Counted from the stretch's first letter, positions 9,811 to 18,517 are shown. The stretch is 64,000 nt of DNA from Kitasatospora cinereorecta (GCF_024172095.1 NZ_JAMZDX010000002.1:62001-126000); one strand, 5' to 3'. Notes: a model not told the origin generated them from the letters alone. Numbers and translations are program-made.

Positions 9811-10116
9811 ATGGAACCGCGCGTCACCGACAACCCGGAGCAGTCCCGGTTCGAGATCCACACCGACGAGGGCCTGGCCGGCTTCACCGAGTACCACCGC
9901 TACCAGGACGAACTGGCGTTCATCCACACCGAGATGGACCCGCGGTTCGAGGGACGCGGGCTCGGCGGCCGGCTCGCCCGGGGGGCGCTGGACGCGGCCC
10001 GCGAGGCGAAGCTGGCGGTCCTGCCGTACTGCCCGTTCATCCGCGGGTGGATCACCCGGCACCCGGAGTACACCGACCTGGTGCCGGCCGGTGAACGGGC
10101 CCGGTTCGCCCTCTGA
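9811..10116 (+). CDS. Small GNAT-like N-acetyltransferase (YjdJ type)
   Basis: A 101-residue minimal GNAT-fold protein. It has the acetyl-CoA pyrophosphate loop RFEGRGLGGRLARGAL (residues 49-64) and the conserved CPFIRGWITRHPEYTDL near residue 71, which is characteristic of the short YjdJ/GCN5-like family. Partner substrates are unknown. The ATG is preceded by GAGGAGAGACAT, a strong ribosome-binding site. The upstream 70 bases contain a repeated CCCACCCGTCCG-like run with no obvious stem. Confidence 0.88.
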   Translation: MEPRVTDNPEQSRFEIHTDEGLAGFTEYHRYQDELAFIHTEMDPRFEGRGLGGRLARGALDAAREAKLAVLPYCPFIRGWITRHPEYTDLVPAGERARFAL

Positions 10117-10177
10117 GAGCGGGAGTTCGCCCGTTCGGCATGGACGCGGCGCGCCGGCCGGACTATCGTCGGCCGGC

Positions 10178-10984
10178 GTGACCTTCTCCATCGTGGCCCG
10201 CTCCGGCAGCGCCTTCGGGGTGGCCGTGGCCAGCAAGTTCCTCGCGGTCGGCGCCCTGGTGCCGGCCGCCGCGGCCGGTGTCGGCGCGCTCGCCACCCAG
10301 GCGTGGGCCAACCTCGCCTACCGGGACCAGGGCCTGGCCATGCTGCGGACGGGCGTGGCGCCCGCGTCCGCCGTCGCGGGCCTGACGGCCGCCGACCCGC
10401 AGCGCGCCCATCGCCAGCTCGGCATGGTCGGCCCCGTCGGCGCCGGGGCCACCTGGACCGGCGAGGAGTGCCTGGACTGGGCCGGCGGCGTGGCCGGCGA
10501 GGGCTACGCGATCCAGGGCAACATCCTGGCCGGCCCGGAAGTGGTCCGGGACATGGAGGCGGTCTGGCTCGCCTCCGCCGAACTCCCCTTCGCCGACCGC
10601 CTGGTGGCCGCGCTGGCCGCCGGTGACGCGGCCGGCGGCGACAGTCGCGGGCGGCAGAGCGCGGCCCTGTACGCGGTGGACCCGGGCGCCGGCATCGGCG
10701 GGTTCGGCGACGTCGCGTACGACCTGCGGGTGGACGACCACCCCGAGCCGATCGCCGAGCTGCGCCGTCTGCTCGGCATCCACGAGATCCTGCACGGCAC
10801 CCCGGACCCCGACTCCTTGCTGGAGCTGGCCGGCGAGCTCGCCGCCGAGGTCGATTCCCGGCTGACCGCGCTCGGCTACCGCTCCCTGGACACCTGGGCC
10901 GGCGTGGAGAACCTGGAGGGCCGCCTCGTCCCGGGCCGGATCGACCCCCTCGTCCTCGCCCACCTCCGCGACCTCACCCGCTGA
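10178..10984 (+). CDS. DUF1028 domain-containing protein
   Basis: A 268-residue DUF1028 protein (Ntn-hydrolase-like fold). Family hallmarks: TFSIVARSGSAFGVAVASK at the N-terminus, ALATQAWANLAYRDQGLAML, and GEGYAIQGNILAG. The start is GTG 10178: a -10-like TATCGT lies at 10164-10169, eight bases upstream, with no Shine-Dalgarno sequence, pointing to a leaderless message in which residue 2 is the family's conserved Thr. An upstream in-frame ATG-like start at 10091 would overlap the GNAT gene and adds unconserved sequence. C-terminal residues 195-268 are a peptidoglycan-binding-like extension sometimes found in this family. The activity is not established. Confidence 0.85.
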   Translation: MTFSIVARSGSAFGVAVASKFLAVGALVPAAAAGVGALATQAWANLAYRDQGLAMLRTGVAPASAVAGLTAADPQRAHRQLGMVGPVGAGATWTGEECLDWAGGVAGEGYAIQGNILAGPEVVRDMEAVWLASAELPFADRLVAALAAGDAAGGDSRGRQSAALYAVDPGAGIGGFGDVAYDLRVDDHPEPIAELRRLLGIHEILHGTPDPDSLLELAGELAAEVDSRLTALGYRSLDTWAGVENLEGRLVPGRIDPLVLAHLRDLTR

Positions 10985-10999
10985 GCACCCCGGCAGGCG

Positions 11000-11962
11000 C
11001 TACAGCCACCCGCGGCGGGCCGCCTGGAGGCCGGCCTGGAAGCGGGTCTGGGCGTTGAGCGCGGTGAGGATGTGGCCGATCCGGCGGGTCATGGTGCGTT
11101 GGGTGATGCCGAGGCTGCGGACGATCGCCGCGTCCTTCATGCCGCTGGCCAGCATCGCCAGCAACTCCCGGTCACGGTCGTCGAGTTCGCCGTTCTGCTG
11201 CCCGCTGGCGAGCGGGGTGGCACGCTCCCAGAGCAGGTCGAAGCAGGTGACCAGCGCGGTCAGCAGCGGCGAGGGCCGCACCCACAGCGCCGCGGTCGAC
11301 TCGGTCGCCTCGAAGCTCAGCGGGATCATCGCGTACCGCCGGTCGGCGACCAGCATCTTCATCCGGACCATGGGCAGGCTGCGGGCCTGCTCGCCGGCCG
11401 CGATGCACTCCAGCACGAAGCCCATCCGCGCCGCGCCCTCCAGTCCCGGCGCGTCGTACAGCGCGCGGTAGCCGACCCCGCGGGCCAGCAGCTGGAACTC
11501 GATCGGGTTGGCGGTCGGGTCGTCGAAGTACGGCGGGCAGTCGATGATCAGGATCTCCTCCTGGGCGCCGAGCTGCAGCTGCTCGGCCCGGTGCCGCATC
11601 GCCTCCTGGCCCTCGATGAGCTCGACCAGCTCGGCGGACTTGGACGGGCCGAGCCCCTCGAACTTCACCGCGAGCTCGCGGACCCGGGCGCGCAGCCGGT
11701 CCATCTCCTGCTGCCGCTGGGCGGCGAGGGCGTCCATGGCGACTTCGGGCGGCGCCGCGGTGTACCGCACGGGGGAGCCGGCCAGGCGGGTGACCAGGCC
11801 GGTGGTGACCAGTCGGCCGAGGGCGGTGCGGATGCCCGCGGTGGTGCTGCCGAGGGCTTCGGCGAGCTGGGCGGCGGTGGACCGCGGCGCCGACAGCACG
11901 TGGAGGTAGAGGGCGCTCTCGGTGGCGCCCAGTCCGACGGGTTCCAGCAGGTCGTCCGACAT
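11000..11962 (-). CDS. TrmB-type N-terminal / LuxR-type C-terminal HTH regulator
   Basis: A 320-residue regulator with two DNA-binding regions. Residues 1-65 form a TrmB-like winged helix (GLGATESALYLHVLSAPRS...LGRLVTTGLVTRL); the middle holds a sensor region with DYDAPG-like and IIDCPPYFDD segments; the last 60 residues are a LuxR-type helix-turn-helix (ELLAMLASGMKDAAIVRSLGITQRTMTRRI). This layout is common among orphan streptomycete regulators. Start ATG 11962 is preceded six bases away by TATCCT, so the transcript is probably leaderless; a longer frame upstream has no support. Target genes are unknown. Confidence 0.88.
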   Translation of the reverse strand: MSDDLLEPVGLGATESALYLHVLSAPRSTAAQLAEALGSTTAGIRTALGRLVTTGLVTRLAGSPVRYTAAPPEVAMDALAAQRQQEMDRLRARVRELAVKFEGLGPSKSAELVELIEGQEAMRHRAEQLQLGAQEEILIIDCPPYFDDPTANPIEFQLLARGVGYRALYDAPGLEGAARMGFVLECIAAGEQARSLPMVRMKMLVADRRYAMIPLSFEATESTAALWVRPSPLLTALVTCFDLLWERATPLASGQQNGELDDRDRELLAMLASGMKDAAIVRSLGITQRTMTRRIGHILTALNAQTRFQAGLQAARRGWL

Positions 11963-11992
11963 GCGGCCAGGATAATTTCGGTGTCCGCCGGT

Positions 11993-12023
11993 GGCGACTT
12001 GTGGCCATTGTCCACCACTCGCC
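11993..12023. promoter_or_regulatory. Imperfect 31-bp palindrome upstream of the TrmB/LuxR-type regulator
   Basis: GGCGACTTGTGG at 11993-12004 pairs with CCACCACTCGCC at 12012-12023, 10 of 12 positions complementary around a 7-base centre. It lies about 30 bases upstream of the regulator's start and could be an autoregulatory operator; it also lies upstream of the divergent ATPase gene. Confidence 0.3.
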
Positions 12024-12168
12024 GCAGCAGATCGGGCCATTCGGCCTTACGGTTCATGTCATCGGCAGTCTGCCCGACCGAGGTCGGGGCAGTACGGCCG
12101 GGAGCCCCACCGCGGCCGGACGACGGCACCCCATCCGTTGGTCCGCCGCCTCGCGTGAAGGGACCGAC

Positions 12169-12603
12169 ATGGCTGTCGCGGACCCACCCCAGACCGTTCG
12201 GTACGGCCTGAGCCTCCCCACCGTGCCCGCGTCCGTGCCGGAGGCACGGCGCCGCGTCCGCTCCGAGCTGGCCGCGCAGGGCATCGGGCCGGACCATCCG
12301 CTGACCGACACCGTGCTGCTGGTCGTGAGCGAGCTCGTCACCAACGCGGTGCGGCACGCTGCCGAGCACTCGCCGCGCACCCGGGTCGGCATCGCGGTCG
12401 GGCCGATGGAGCTGGTGGTCACCGTGCACGACCGGCACCCGCACTGTCCGCAGGCACTCGCCGTGCCGCACCAGGACGGCAGCGGCGGCTGGGGCCTCGG
12501 ACTGGTCGCGGAACTCGCGGAGCTGGTCGGCGGCGGCATGGACTCGGACGCGGACCCGGACGGCGGCGGCAAGACCATGGTGGTCCGCCTGCCGTTCCCC
12601 TAG
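12169..12603 (+). CDS. ATP-binding anti-sigma-like protein (RsbW/HATPase_c)
   Basis: A 144-residue stand-alone HATPase_c domain. The N-box VVSELVTNAVRHA lies near residue 48, the G1 box VHDRHP near residue 87 and the G2 box GGWGLGLVAELAE near residue 106. Streptomycetes carry dozens of such small kinases, thought to act as anti-sigma factors or partners of anti-anti-sigma proteins and PP2C phosphatases. Start ATG 12169 is preceded by GTGAAGGGACCGAC, a fair ribosome-binding site; the open frame extends further upstream without conserved sequence. No sigma factor gene is adjacent. Confidence 0.88.
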   Translation: MAVADPPQTVRYGLSLPTVPASVPEARRRVRSELAAQGIGPDHPLTDTVLLVVSELVTNAVRHAAEHSPRTRVGIAVGPMELVVTVHDRHPHCPQALAVPHQDGSGGWGLGLVAELAELVGGGMDSDADPDGGGKTMVVRLPFP

Positions 12604-12722
12604 CAGCAGCCAGCAGCCAGCCGGCGGGACAGTATCGGTGGCGGGGCCGGCACCGCGGACCGGCGGTCGCCGGCTGGGAAGACGATCTCGACCCCGCGCT
12701 CACCACTCTGCTGCATGGGCAT
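12600..12722 (-). other. Possible short ORF or gene remnant behind an operator
   Basis: A 40-codon frame beginning ATGCCCATGCAG, starting two bases from a strong palindrome (12724-12748), and ending TAG overlapping the stop codon of the opposing ATPase gene. The product, beginning MPMQQSGERGVEIVF, matches nothing I recognise. The promoter-like position of the palindrome suggests the head of a truncated gene rather than a functional peptide, but it could be coincidence. Confidence 0.15.
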
Positions 12723-12723
12723 G

Positions 12724-12748
12724 CTTATTGCAAGTAGCTCGCAATAAG
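12724..12748. promoter_or_regulatory. Orphan palindrome resembling a Fur-family (Nur-like) box
   Basis: Perfect 8-bp arms CTTATTGC and GCAATAAG around nine bases; counting the centre, 19 bases (ATTGC...GCAAT) have only two mismatched pairs. The core TTGCAA-N5-TCGCAA matches the TGCAA-N5-TTGCA pattern described for the nickel regulator Nur with one change. It lies between two convergent genes, so it controls no obvious neighbour. A MarR-type site is an alternative reading. Confidence 0.45.
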
Positions 12749-12760
12749 AGTCCGGCGCGG

Positions 12761-13927
12761 TCAGAACCGCCGCAGCGCACCCTCGGCCCGCAGCGCGGCG
12801 AGCGACGGATACCCGTCCACCGCCATGATCAGGTCCGCCTCGGCCAGCAGCGAGCGCAGCACGTGCACCACGCCGTCGGCGCCGCCCAGGGCCATCCCGT
12901 AGGCGTACGGCCGCCCCACGCCCACCGCTGTGGCACCCAGCGCCAGCGCCTTGACCACGTCGGCCCCGCTGCGCACGCCCGAGTCGAACAGCACCGGCAG
13001 GCCCTCCGCGGCCGCCACCACCTCGGGCAGCGACTCCAGGGCCGGCAGCCCGCCGTTGGCCTGCCGGCCGCCGTGGTTGGAGCAGTAGATCCCGTCCACC
13101 CCGCCGTCCCGCGCCCGCCGGACGTCCTCCGGGTGGCAGATGCCCTTCAGGATCAGCGGCAGCGAGGTGAGCGAACGCAGCCAGGCCAGATCGTCCCAGG
13201 TCAGTGGATTGGGGAAGACCTGGGTCCACTCGCTGACGGCGGAGCGCGGGTCGGCGTCGGGATCGCCGGTGAGCCGGGCCCGGAACACCGGGTCCGAGGT
13301 GTAGTTGGCCAGACAGTGACCGCGCAGCTGCGGGAAGTTGCCGGTCGCCAGGTCGCGCGGCCGCCAGCCGGTCACCCAGGTGTCGAGGGTGACCACGATG
13401 CCCCGGTAGCCGGCCTGCTCGGCCCGGTGCACCAGGCTCTCCGCCAGCGCCCGGTCGTTCGGCGGGTACAGCTGGAAAAACCCCGGGGTCCCGCCGAACT
13501 CGGCCGCCACCTGCTCCAGCGGGTCCACCGACAGCGTGGACGCCACCATCGGCACCCCGGTCCGGGCCGCGGCCCGCGCGGTGGCCAGGTCGCCGTGCCC
13601 GTCCTGGGCGCACAGGCCGATCACCCCGATCGGGGCCAGGAACAGCGGCGAGGGCAGGCTCAGCCCGAACAGCTCCACACCGAGGTCCCGCTCGGCCGCC
13701 CCGACCATCATCCGCGGCACCAGGCCCCAGCGTTCGAACGCCGCCGCGTTGGCCCGCTGGGTGTGCTCGTCGCCCGCGCCGCCCGCCACGTACGACCACA
13801 CCGAGGGCGGCAGTGCGGCCCGGGCCCGCGACTCCAGCTCGGCGAAGTCCATCGGGTACGCCGGCAGCACGCCGAACAGCCCCTCGAAGTAGATCTCGTT
13901 CTGGTAGTCACCGAACCGCGGGCCCAT
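12761..13927 (-). CDS. Lactate 2-monooxygenase / FMN-dependent alpha-hydroxy-acid oxidase
   Basis: FMN enzyme of 388 residues oxidising L-lactate or a similar 2-hydroxy acid, to acetate and CO2 in true lactate monooxygenases. It opens [18 protein letters not shown] and continues [60 protein letters not shown] (FMN Lys) and the active-site [13 protein letters not shown] with catalytic His/Arg, then [17 protein letters not shown]. These match Mycobacterium lactate 2-monooxygenase far better than glycolate oxidase. ATG 13927 is preceded by GAGAAGGGACGGCC. A 10-bp direct repeat lies over and upstream of the ribosome-binding site. Confidence 0.9.
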   Translation of the reverse strand: MGPRFGDYQNEIYFEGLFGVLPAYPMDFAELESRARAALPPSVWSYVAGGAGDEHTQRANAAAFERWGLVPRMMVGAAERDLGVELFGLSLPSPLFLAPIGVIGLCAQDGHGDLATARAAARTGVPMVASTLSVDPLEQVAAEFGGTPGFFQLYPPNDRALAESLVHRAEQAGYRGIVVTLDTWVTGWRPRDLATGNFPQLRGHCLANYTSDPVFRARLTGDPDADPRSAVSEWTQVFPNPLTWDDLAWLRSLTSLPLILKGICHPEDVRRARDGGVDGIYCSNHGGRQANGGLPALESLPEVVAAAEGLPVLFDSGVRSGADVVKALALGATAVGVGRPYAYGMALGGADGVVHVLRSLLAEADLIMAVDGYPSLAALRAEGALRRF

Positions 13928-13938
13928 GGCCGTCCCTT

Positions 13939-13965
13939 CTCGCCGTGATGCTGCACTCGCCGTGA
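13939..13965 (-). promoter_or_regulatory. Direct repeat upstream of the lactate monooxygenase gene
   Basis: Two exact copies of TCACGGCGAG (minus strand) 17 bases apart, 12-38 bases upstream of the start codon, the nearer overlapping the ribosome-binding site. The spacing of about one and a half helical turns is compatible with a tandem regulator site, but could be chance in GC-rich DNA. Confidence 0.3.
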
Positions 13966-14055
13966 CGCGGCAAGGGCCCCACCGTCCACCGGCCGCCGCC
14001 GACCGTCAAGATCCCCCCGCCGGGATTCATCCCGCCGTCGGTTAGGCTCACCGCC

Positions 14056-14748
14056 GTGATCAAGGGTGTGATGTTCGACTTCTCCGGGACGCTCTTCCGG
14101 ATCGACTCGACCGAGCAGTGGCTGGCCGGCCACCTCGCCGCGAGCGGCCTGCGGCTCGACGAGCCGGTCCGCACCGAACTGGTGCGACGGTTGGAGGAGT
14201 TCGGCGCCCTGCCGGGCGGGGTCGTGCCGCGCACCGTGCCGCCCGAGGTCGAGGAACTCTGGCACGTCCGCGACCTGACTCCCGAACTGCACCGGGCCGC
14301 CTACACCGCGCTGGCCCGGGCCGCCGAGCCGCCCGCCGCGCTCGACGTGGACGCCCTGTACGACCGCCACCTGGCTCCCGCGATGTGGCGGCCCTACCCC
14401 GACACCGCGTCCACCCTGCGCGAGCTGCGCCGCCGCGGCGTACCGGTCGCCGTGGTCAGCAACATCGGCTGGGACCTGCGCCCGGTCTTCCGCAGCCACG
14501 GGCTGGACGACCTGGTCGACGTCTACCTGCTCTCCTACGAGTTCGGCGCCCAGAAGCCCGACCCCGCCATCTTCCGCGAGGCCTGCGACCGGCTCGGCCT
14601 GGCCCCGGCCGACGTCCTGATGGTCGGCGACGACCGCACCGCCGACGGCGGCGCCACCGCCCTCGGCTGCCCCTTCCAGCCCGTCGACCACCTCCCGGTC
14701 GACCGCCGCCCCGCCGCCCTGACCGCCCTCCTGGACCTGCTCGGCTGA
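14056..14748 (+). CDS. HAD-family hydrolase
   Basis: A 230-residue haloacid-dehalogenase-type phosphatase. Motif I is MFDFSGTLF (residues 6-14; the nucleophile position Asp8 precedes FSGT), motif II VVSNIGWD, motif III Lys in FGAQKPDPAIF, motif IV MVGDDRTADGGA. Ser replaces the more usual Asp/Asn two positions after the nucleophile (DFSGT rather than DxDGT), which is common in this HAD-IA subgroup. The helical cap lies at residues 15-100. GTG 14056 is eight bases after TAGGCT (14043-14048) with no ribosome-binding site, so a leaderless message is likely. Substrate unknown. Confidence 0.88.
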   Translation: MIKGVMFDFSGTLFRIDSTEQWLAGHLAASGLRLDEPVRTELVRRLEEFGALPGGVVPRTVPPEVEELWHVRDLTPELHRAAYTALARAAEPPAALDVDALYDRHLAPAMWRPYPDTASTLRELRRRGVPVAVVSNIGWDLRPVFRSHGLDDLVDVYLLSYEFGAQKPDPAIFREACDRLGLAPADVLMVGDDRTADGGATALGCPFQPVDHLPVDRRPAALTALLDLLG

Positions 14749-14815
14749 ACCGGACCGCGCCCGGGCGGTACGGGACTCCGGACGGGGTGCGGGCCGAGGT
14801 AGCCTGGCTGCGGAT

Positions 14816-15733
14816 GTGGTGAGAATGCGACAGGCCCAGCAGCGCGCCACCGGACGCGCCATCCCCGAGGTACCCTTCGCCGCCCCGCCCGGCACCCCGG
14901 TCGGTGTCGAGGTGATGACCCTCGCCGAACTGCGCCGGCGCCACCCCCGAGGCGGCGTCTTCGACCGGCCGCAGCGGCCCGCCTTCCACCACCTGCTCAC
15001 CCTGGACGCCGGCACCCTGCGGCACACCGTCGACTTCACCGGCTACGCCCTGGAACCCGGCTGCTGGCTCTGGGTGCGGCCGGGACAGGTCCAGCAGTGG
15101 GGCGACCTCGCGGACGCCCACGGCACCCTGATCCTCTTCGAACCCGGCTTCCCCGACCCGGCGACGGTCGCCGCCGCCCGGCTGGACGACCCGTTCGCGC
15201 CCGCCGTCCAGCGTCCCGTCGGCGCGGACCGGGCCGCCCTGGAGGCCGCCGTCCGCCACCTCCACCAGGAGTTCGAGGCGGGCGCGGCCCTGCCCGCCGA
15301 GGTGCACCTCGCCCTGCTGCGCCACCTGCTGGCCGCTCTGGTGCTGCGCCTGGCCCACCTGGCCGCGCCGGTCGGCGCCGGTGCCGCCGAGGCGGGGGAG
15401 GCGTACCTGCGCTTCCGGCACGCCGTCGAACGGGACTTCACCCGCACCCGCCGGGTCGAGGACTACGCCCGCGCCCTCGGCTACTCGCCGCGCACCCTGT
15501 CGCGCGCCACCCTCGCCGCGGCGGGGGTGGGCGCCAAGGAGTTCGTCGACCGGCGGGTGATCCTGGAGGCCAAGCGCCTGCTCGCGCACAGCGACCGGTC
15601 CGCCGCCCGGATCGCCGACCACCTCGGCTTCGCCGACGCCGCCAACTTCGCCAAGTACTTCCACCAGCGCACCGGCACCACCCCGATCGCCTTCCGCACC
15701 GCCGTCCGCGGCGAGGCCGCCGCGACAGGTTGA
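14816..15733 (+). CDS. AraC-family transcriptional regulator
   Basis: A 305-residue AraC/XylS protein: cupin-like sensor domain (residues 20-125, FHHLLTLDAGTLRHTVDFTGYALEPG) and the double helix-turn-helix at about 205-300 (VEDYARALGYSPRTLSRATLAAAG...SAARIADHLGFADAANFAKYFHQRTGTTPIAFR). The start is uncertain among GTG 14816, GTG 14819 and ATG 14825; TAGCCT at 14800-14805 supports a leaderless transcript beginning close to the first. A TTGATATGTCA stretch and a short gap separate it from the thioesterase gene on the same strand. Effector and targets are unknown. Confidence 0.87.
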   Translation: MVRMRQAQQRATGRAIPEVPFAAPPGTPVGVEVMTLAELRRRHPRGGVFDRPQRPAFHHLLTLDAGTLRHTVDFTGYALEPGCWLWVRPGQVQQWGDLADAHGTLILFEPGFPDPATVAAARLDDPFAPAVQRPVGADRAALEAAVRHLHQEFEAGAALPAEVHLALLRHLLAALVLRLAHLAAPVGAGAAEAGEAYLRFRHAVERDFTRTRRVEDYARALGYSPRTLSRATLAAAGVGAKEFVDRRVILEAKRLLAHSDRSAARIADHLGFADAANFAKYFHQRTGTTPIAFRTAVRGEAAATG

Positions 15734-15793
15734 TATGTCAGGTGACCAAGAGCACCCCACCCTGACGGCCCGTCGGGGGGTAGCGTGCGGGGC

Positions 15794-16225
15794 ATGACCG
15801 ATCAGGACTTCACGGTGCGGGTCACCGTCCGCGGGTACGAGACCGACGCACAGGGCCACCTCAACCAGGCGGTCTACCTCCAGTACGCCGAGCACGCCCG
15901 CTGGGAGTACCTCCAGGCGGCCGGGGTCCGCCAGGCCGACCTGCTGGCCAAGGGCGTGGGGCCGGTGGTGCTGGAGACCACCGTCAAGTACCGCCGGGAG
16001 CTGCGCGCCGGTGACGAGGTCGACGTCAGCTGTGCCTTCGTCTGGGGCGGCGGGAAGACCTTCGAGGTGGTCCAGCGGATCACCCGCACCGACGGCGTGC
16101 TGGCCGCCGAGATCCGCGGCGTCGGCGGCTTCCTCGACCTCGCCGCACGCCGCCTGGTGGACGACGCCAGTGCCCCGATGCGCTCGCTGGCCGCCGACCC
16201 CGAACTGCTGGGCCTGGAGCGGTAG
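15794..16225 (+). CDS. Acyl-CoA thioesterase (hotdog fold)
   Basis: A 143-residue 4-hydroxybenzoyl-CoA-thioesterase-like protein. YETDAQGHLNQAVYLQYAEHARWEY carries the family's D-x-x-G-H-x-N-x-x-x-Y-x-x-Y-x-E-x-A-R pattern with the catalytic Asp; VLETTVKYRRELRAGDEVDV is the second core strand pair. It should hydrolyse acyl-CoAs. I choose ATG 15794 over GTG 15785 because TAGCGT at 15781-15786 is placed seven bases before ATG, suggesting a leaderless message. Three bases separate its stop from the convergent HIT gene, leaving no terminator room. Confidence 0.9.
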   Translation: MTDQDFTVRVTVRGYETDAQGHLNQAVYLQYAEHARWEYLQAAGVRQADLLAKGVGPVVLETTVKYRRELRAGDEVDVSCAFVWGGGKTFEVVQRITRTDGVLAAEIRGVGGFLDLAARRLVDDASAPMRSLAADPELLGLER

Positions 16226-16228
16226 AGC

Positions 16229-16642
16229 CTAGGCGTCGAGGGCCGACCGGACCCGGGCGGCCACCTCGGCGGCCTCGGCCTCGTCCCGGTAGCGGGTGCG
16301 GGGCCAGAAGAAGCCCCGCAGCCCGTCCTTGCGGTTGCGCGGCACCACGTGCACGTGCAGGTGCGGCACCGACTGGCTGACCCGGTTGTTGGCGGCGACG
16401 AAGCTCCCCGCCGCCGCCATCCCGGACTCCACCGCCGCGGTGACCCGCCGCACCCGGGCGAAGAACGGCCCGACCAGCTCCTCCGTCAGGTCGGTCACCG
16501 TCTCCACGTGCGGGCGCGGCACCACCAGGACGTGGCCGGGGAAGAGCGGGCGGTGGTCCAGGAAGGCCACCGCCACCTCGTCCTCCAGCACCCGGTGCAC
16601 CGTCACCGCACCGGCGACCACCTCGCAGAACAGGCACTCCAT
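16229..16642 (-). CDS. HIT family nucleotide hydrolase/transferase
   Basis: A 137-residue histidine-triad protein: N-terminal Zn-type MECLFCEVVAG and the triad VPHLHVHVVPR (residues 91-101, H-x-H-x-H). HIT enzymes hydrolyse AMP-lysine, Ap4A-type dinucleotides or aminoacyl-AMP. The start ATG is preceded six bases away by GACAAT, a plausible -10, with no ribosome-binding site. The gene is tail-to-tail with the thioesterase gene and immediately downstream (15 bases) of the anti-sigma-like gene's stop region on the same strand. Confidence 0.92.
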   Translation of the reverse strand: MECLFCEVVAGAVTVHRVLEDEVAVAFLDHRPLFPGHVLVVPRPHVETVTDLTEELVGPFFARVRRVTAAVESGMAAAGSFVAANNRVSQSVPHLHVHVVPRNRKDGLRGFFWPRTRYRDEAEAAEVAARVRSALDA

Positions 16643-16657
16643 GCCGCCATTGTCACC

Positions 16658-17896
16658 TCAGTGCCCCCACAGCGGGCTGACCGCGATGGCGCGCAGCTGC
16701 TCGCCGGTGAGCGCGGGAGTGCCGGGCTGCGCGCCGTACCAGGTGCTCGCGTTGACCTCCGAGACGCTCACCAGGGTGCCGTCCGGGCGCAGCGCCAGGC
16801 CGGCCCAGTACATGGCTGGCTCCTGGCTGCCCTTGCTCGGGCCGGTGACCCGTACCGCCGACAGGGTCCCGTCGGACTCCGGGCTCGCCGGGGTGACGCC
16901 GTCGGTGCCGACCAGCCGGGCGAAGGCGTCCTGCGCCGACTCGTGGTCCTTCACCAGGTGCGGTTCGACCCGGACCAGCACGGTGCTGGTGCGCCCGTCG
17001 ACGGTGACCGGCAGGTGCACGCCCCCGCTGGTCTGCTGCGGTCCCGGCTCACCCGCCGTGGCGCCGACCGGCAGCAGCTGCGTCAGGGTGGGGAGCAGCG
17101 TCTGCGCGGACGGGAGCGAGGGCGCCGGGGAGGCCGGTGCGGTCGGCCGGCCGGTGGCGCCGCGGCGGAAGTCCTCGAACAGCGGGTCCCACGCGGAACT
17201 GGCCACCACGGCGGTGAGCTGTTCGGGTGACAGCGGCAGCACGGTGCGGCCGCTCGACTGACCGTTCGGCTGGTAGTCCCGCTCGGAGAGGCGGACCCGC
17301 CGGCCGTCGGTGCCGGTGAAGACCGCGATCCAGCTGCGGTCCGGCGCCGGCGGGCGGGGCAGCTCCTTGGTGATTACCAGGACCGAGCCGTCCGGCCGCA
17401 CGGTCCGCTCGCAGCTCTCGATCGGCGTCTCGAACGGGTCCGCGCACTGCGTGCCGCCGGTGTCCGGGCCGATCGGCAGGTCCACCCGGTCGGTGGTGAG
17501 CGACACCTGCACCGACCCGTGCCCGTCGTCGAACTGCAGCCACGCGGTCGGACCCATGTCGGGCATGGCCATCTCGCCGATGCCGTACCCCTTCTCGTCG
17601 CTGATGCCCCCCTCGGGCAGCAGCGACCGGAGGGTCTGGCTCATGTACGTCCCGGTGATCCGGCCGCGCGGCCCGCCGGGCGGCTGCCGGTCCGCCGACC
17701 CGGTCGCCGACAGCGCGGTCGCCCCCAGGGCGATCGTCCCCACCAACGCGACGGCCCCCGTCACGGTGGCCCGGCGCCGGGCCCGTCGCCGCCGTCCGCG
17801 GAGCTCGCCGGCCATCGCGAGCACCTCGCCCGGCGGGTCCGGTGCCAGCTCGGCGACCGCCCGCAGGTTCCGGGCGACGTCCTCCTCGTACGCCAT
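16658..17896 (-). CDS. Membrane-anchored partner of the SigE-family sigma factor
   Basis: A 412-residue protein: short cytoplasmic N-terminus ([18 protein letters not shown]), a polybasic stretch [10 protein letters not shown] at about 35, one membrane helix [19 protein letters not shown], and a 350-residue extracytoplasmic domain of repeated beta-type segments. It starts within a few bases of the sigma factor stop (TGA-GTG-ATG) behind GAGGAG, so the two are one operon. Position, topology and size are those of an anti-sigma factor or sigma-linked sensor, but no ZAS zinc motif is present, so this role is inferred. GTG 17899 is an alternative start. Confidence 0.72.
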   Translation of the reverse strand: MAYEEDVARNLRAVAELAPDPPGEVLAMAGELRGRRRRARRRATVTGAVALVGTIALGATALSATGSADRQPPGGPRGRITGTYMSQTLRSLLPEGGISDEKGYGIGEMAMPDMGPTAWLQFDDGHGSVQVSLTTDRVDLPIGPDTGGTQCADPFETPIESCERTVRPDGSVLVITKELPRPPAPDRSWIAVFTGTDGRRVRLSERDYQPNGQSSGRTVLPLSPEQLTAVVASSAWDPLFEDFRRGATGRPTAPASPAPSLPSAQTLLPTLTQLLPVGATAGEPGPQQTSGGVHLPVTVDGRTSTVLVRVEPHLVKDHESAQDAFARLVGTDGVTPASPESDGTLSAVRVTGPSKGSQEPAMYWAGLALRPDGTLVSVSEVNASTWYGAQPGTPALTGEQLRAIAVSPLWGH

Positions 17897-17899
17897 CAC

Positions 17900-18421
17900 T
17901 CAGCTCCTCAGCTCGGAAAGGGAATCGGCGCCCAGCTCGGCGCGCAGCCGGGCGAGCGCCCGGCCGCTGCGCGAACGGACGGCGCTCGCGGTCAGGTGCA
18001 GGGCGGTCGCGGTCTCCTCGACGCTGCGGTCCTCCCAGAAGCGCAGGACCACCACCGCCCGGTCCTTGGCCGGCAGCCCGGCCAGCGCGCGCAGCAGGGT
18101 CACCCGCAGCGCCGGGTCGGACTCGGTGCCCGGAGCGTCCGCGAAGGTGTCCGTGACGTGTTCACTGCTGCTGCGCCGACGCCGGTACGACAGGAAGGTG
18201 TTGACCAGGACGGTCTGCGTGTAGCCGGCCGGGTTCTCCAGCCGGGATATCCGCCGCCAGCGGTCGTAGACGCGGCCGAGGGTCTCCTGGGCGAGGTCCT
18301 CGGCGAGGTACGCGTCGCCACCGGTCAGCAGGAAGGCCGTCCTGACCAGGTGTCGCCCCCTCGCCGCAGCGAACTCCCGGAAGTCCAGCGGCCCTGGCGC
18401 CGTGGTTGGTGTGCGGTCCAT
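17900..18421 (-). CDS. SigE-family ECF RNA polymerase sigma factor
   Basis: A 173-residue sigma factor. Region 2 runs [42 protein letters not shown] with the typical D-A-E-D-L-x-Q-E-T core; [23 protein letters not shown] is the linker; region 4 is [43 protein letters not shown]. This is the Streptomyces SigE-like group that is encoded with a membrane protein of the kind found just downstream. It is divergent from the MFS exporter gene, with 96 bases between starts, so a shared regulatory region is likely. Its signal is unknown. Confidence 0.92.
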   Translation of the reverse strand: MDRTPTTAPGPLDFREFAAARGRHLVRTAFLLTGGDAYLAEDLAQETLGRVYDRWRRISRLENPAGYTQTVLVNTFLSYRRRRSSSEHVTDTFADAPGTESDPALRVTLLRALAGLPAKDRAVVVLRFWEDRSVEETATALHLTASAVRSRSGRALARLRAELGADSLSELRS

Positions 18422-18517
18422 GACCTTCCAACGCGGTGGGGAGGCGGTTCTGTCGCAACCTCACCGCTGTGGACTCCTGCGCAGGCGGGTGACGATCACC
18501 GGTGTGACGATGCGAGG

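Noticed and set aside
17519..18517. N-terminal extension of the MFS exporter by 333 codons
   Set aside because: It overlaps the sigma factor and its partner in antisense and lacks transporter sequence; the conserved protein starts near GTG 18518.
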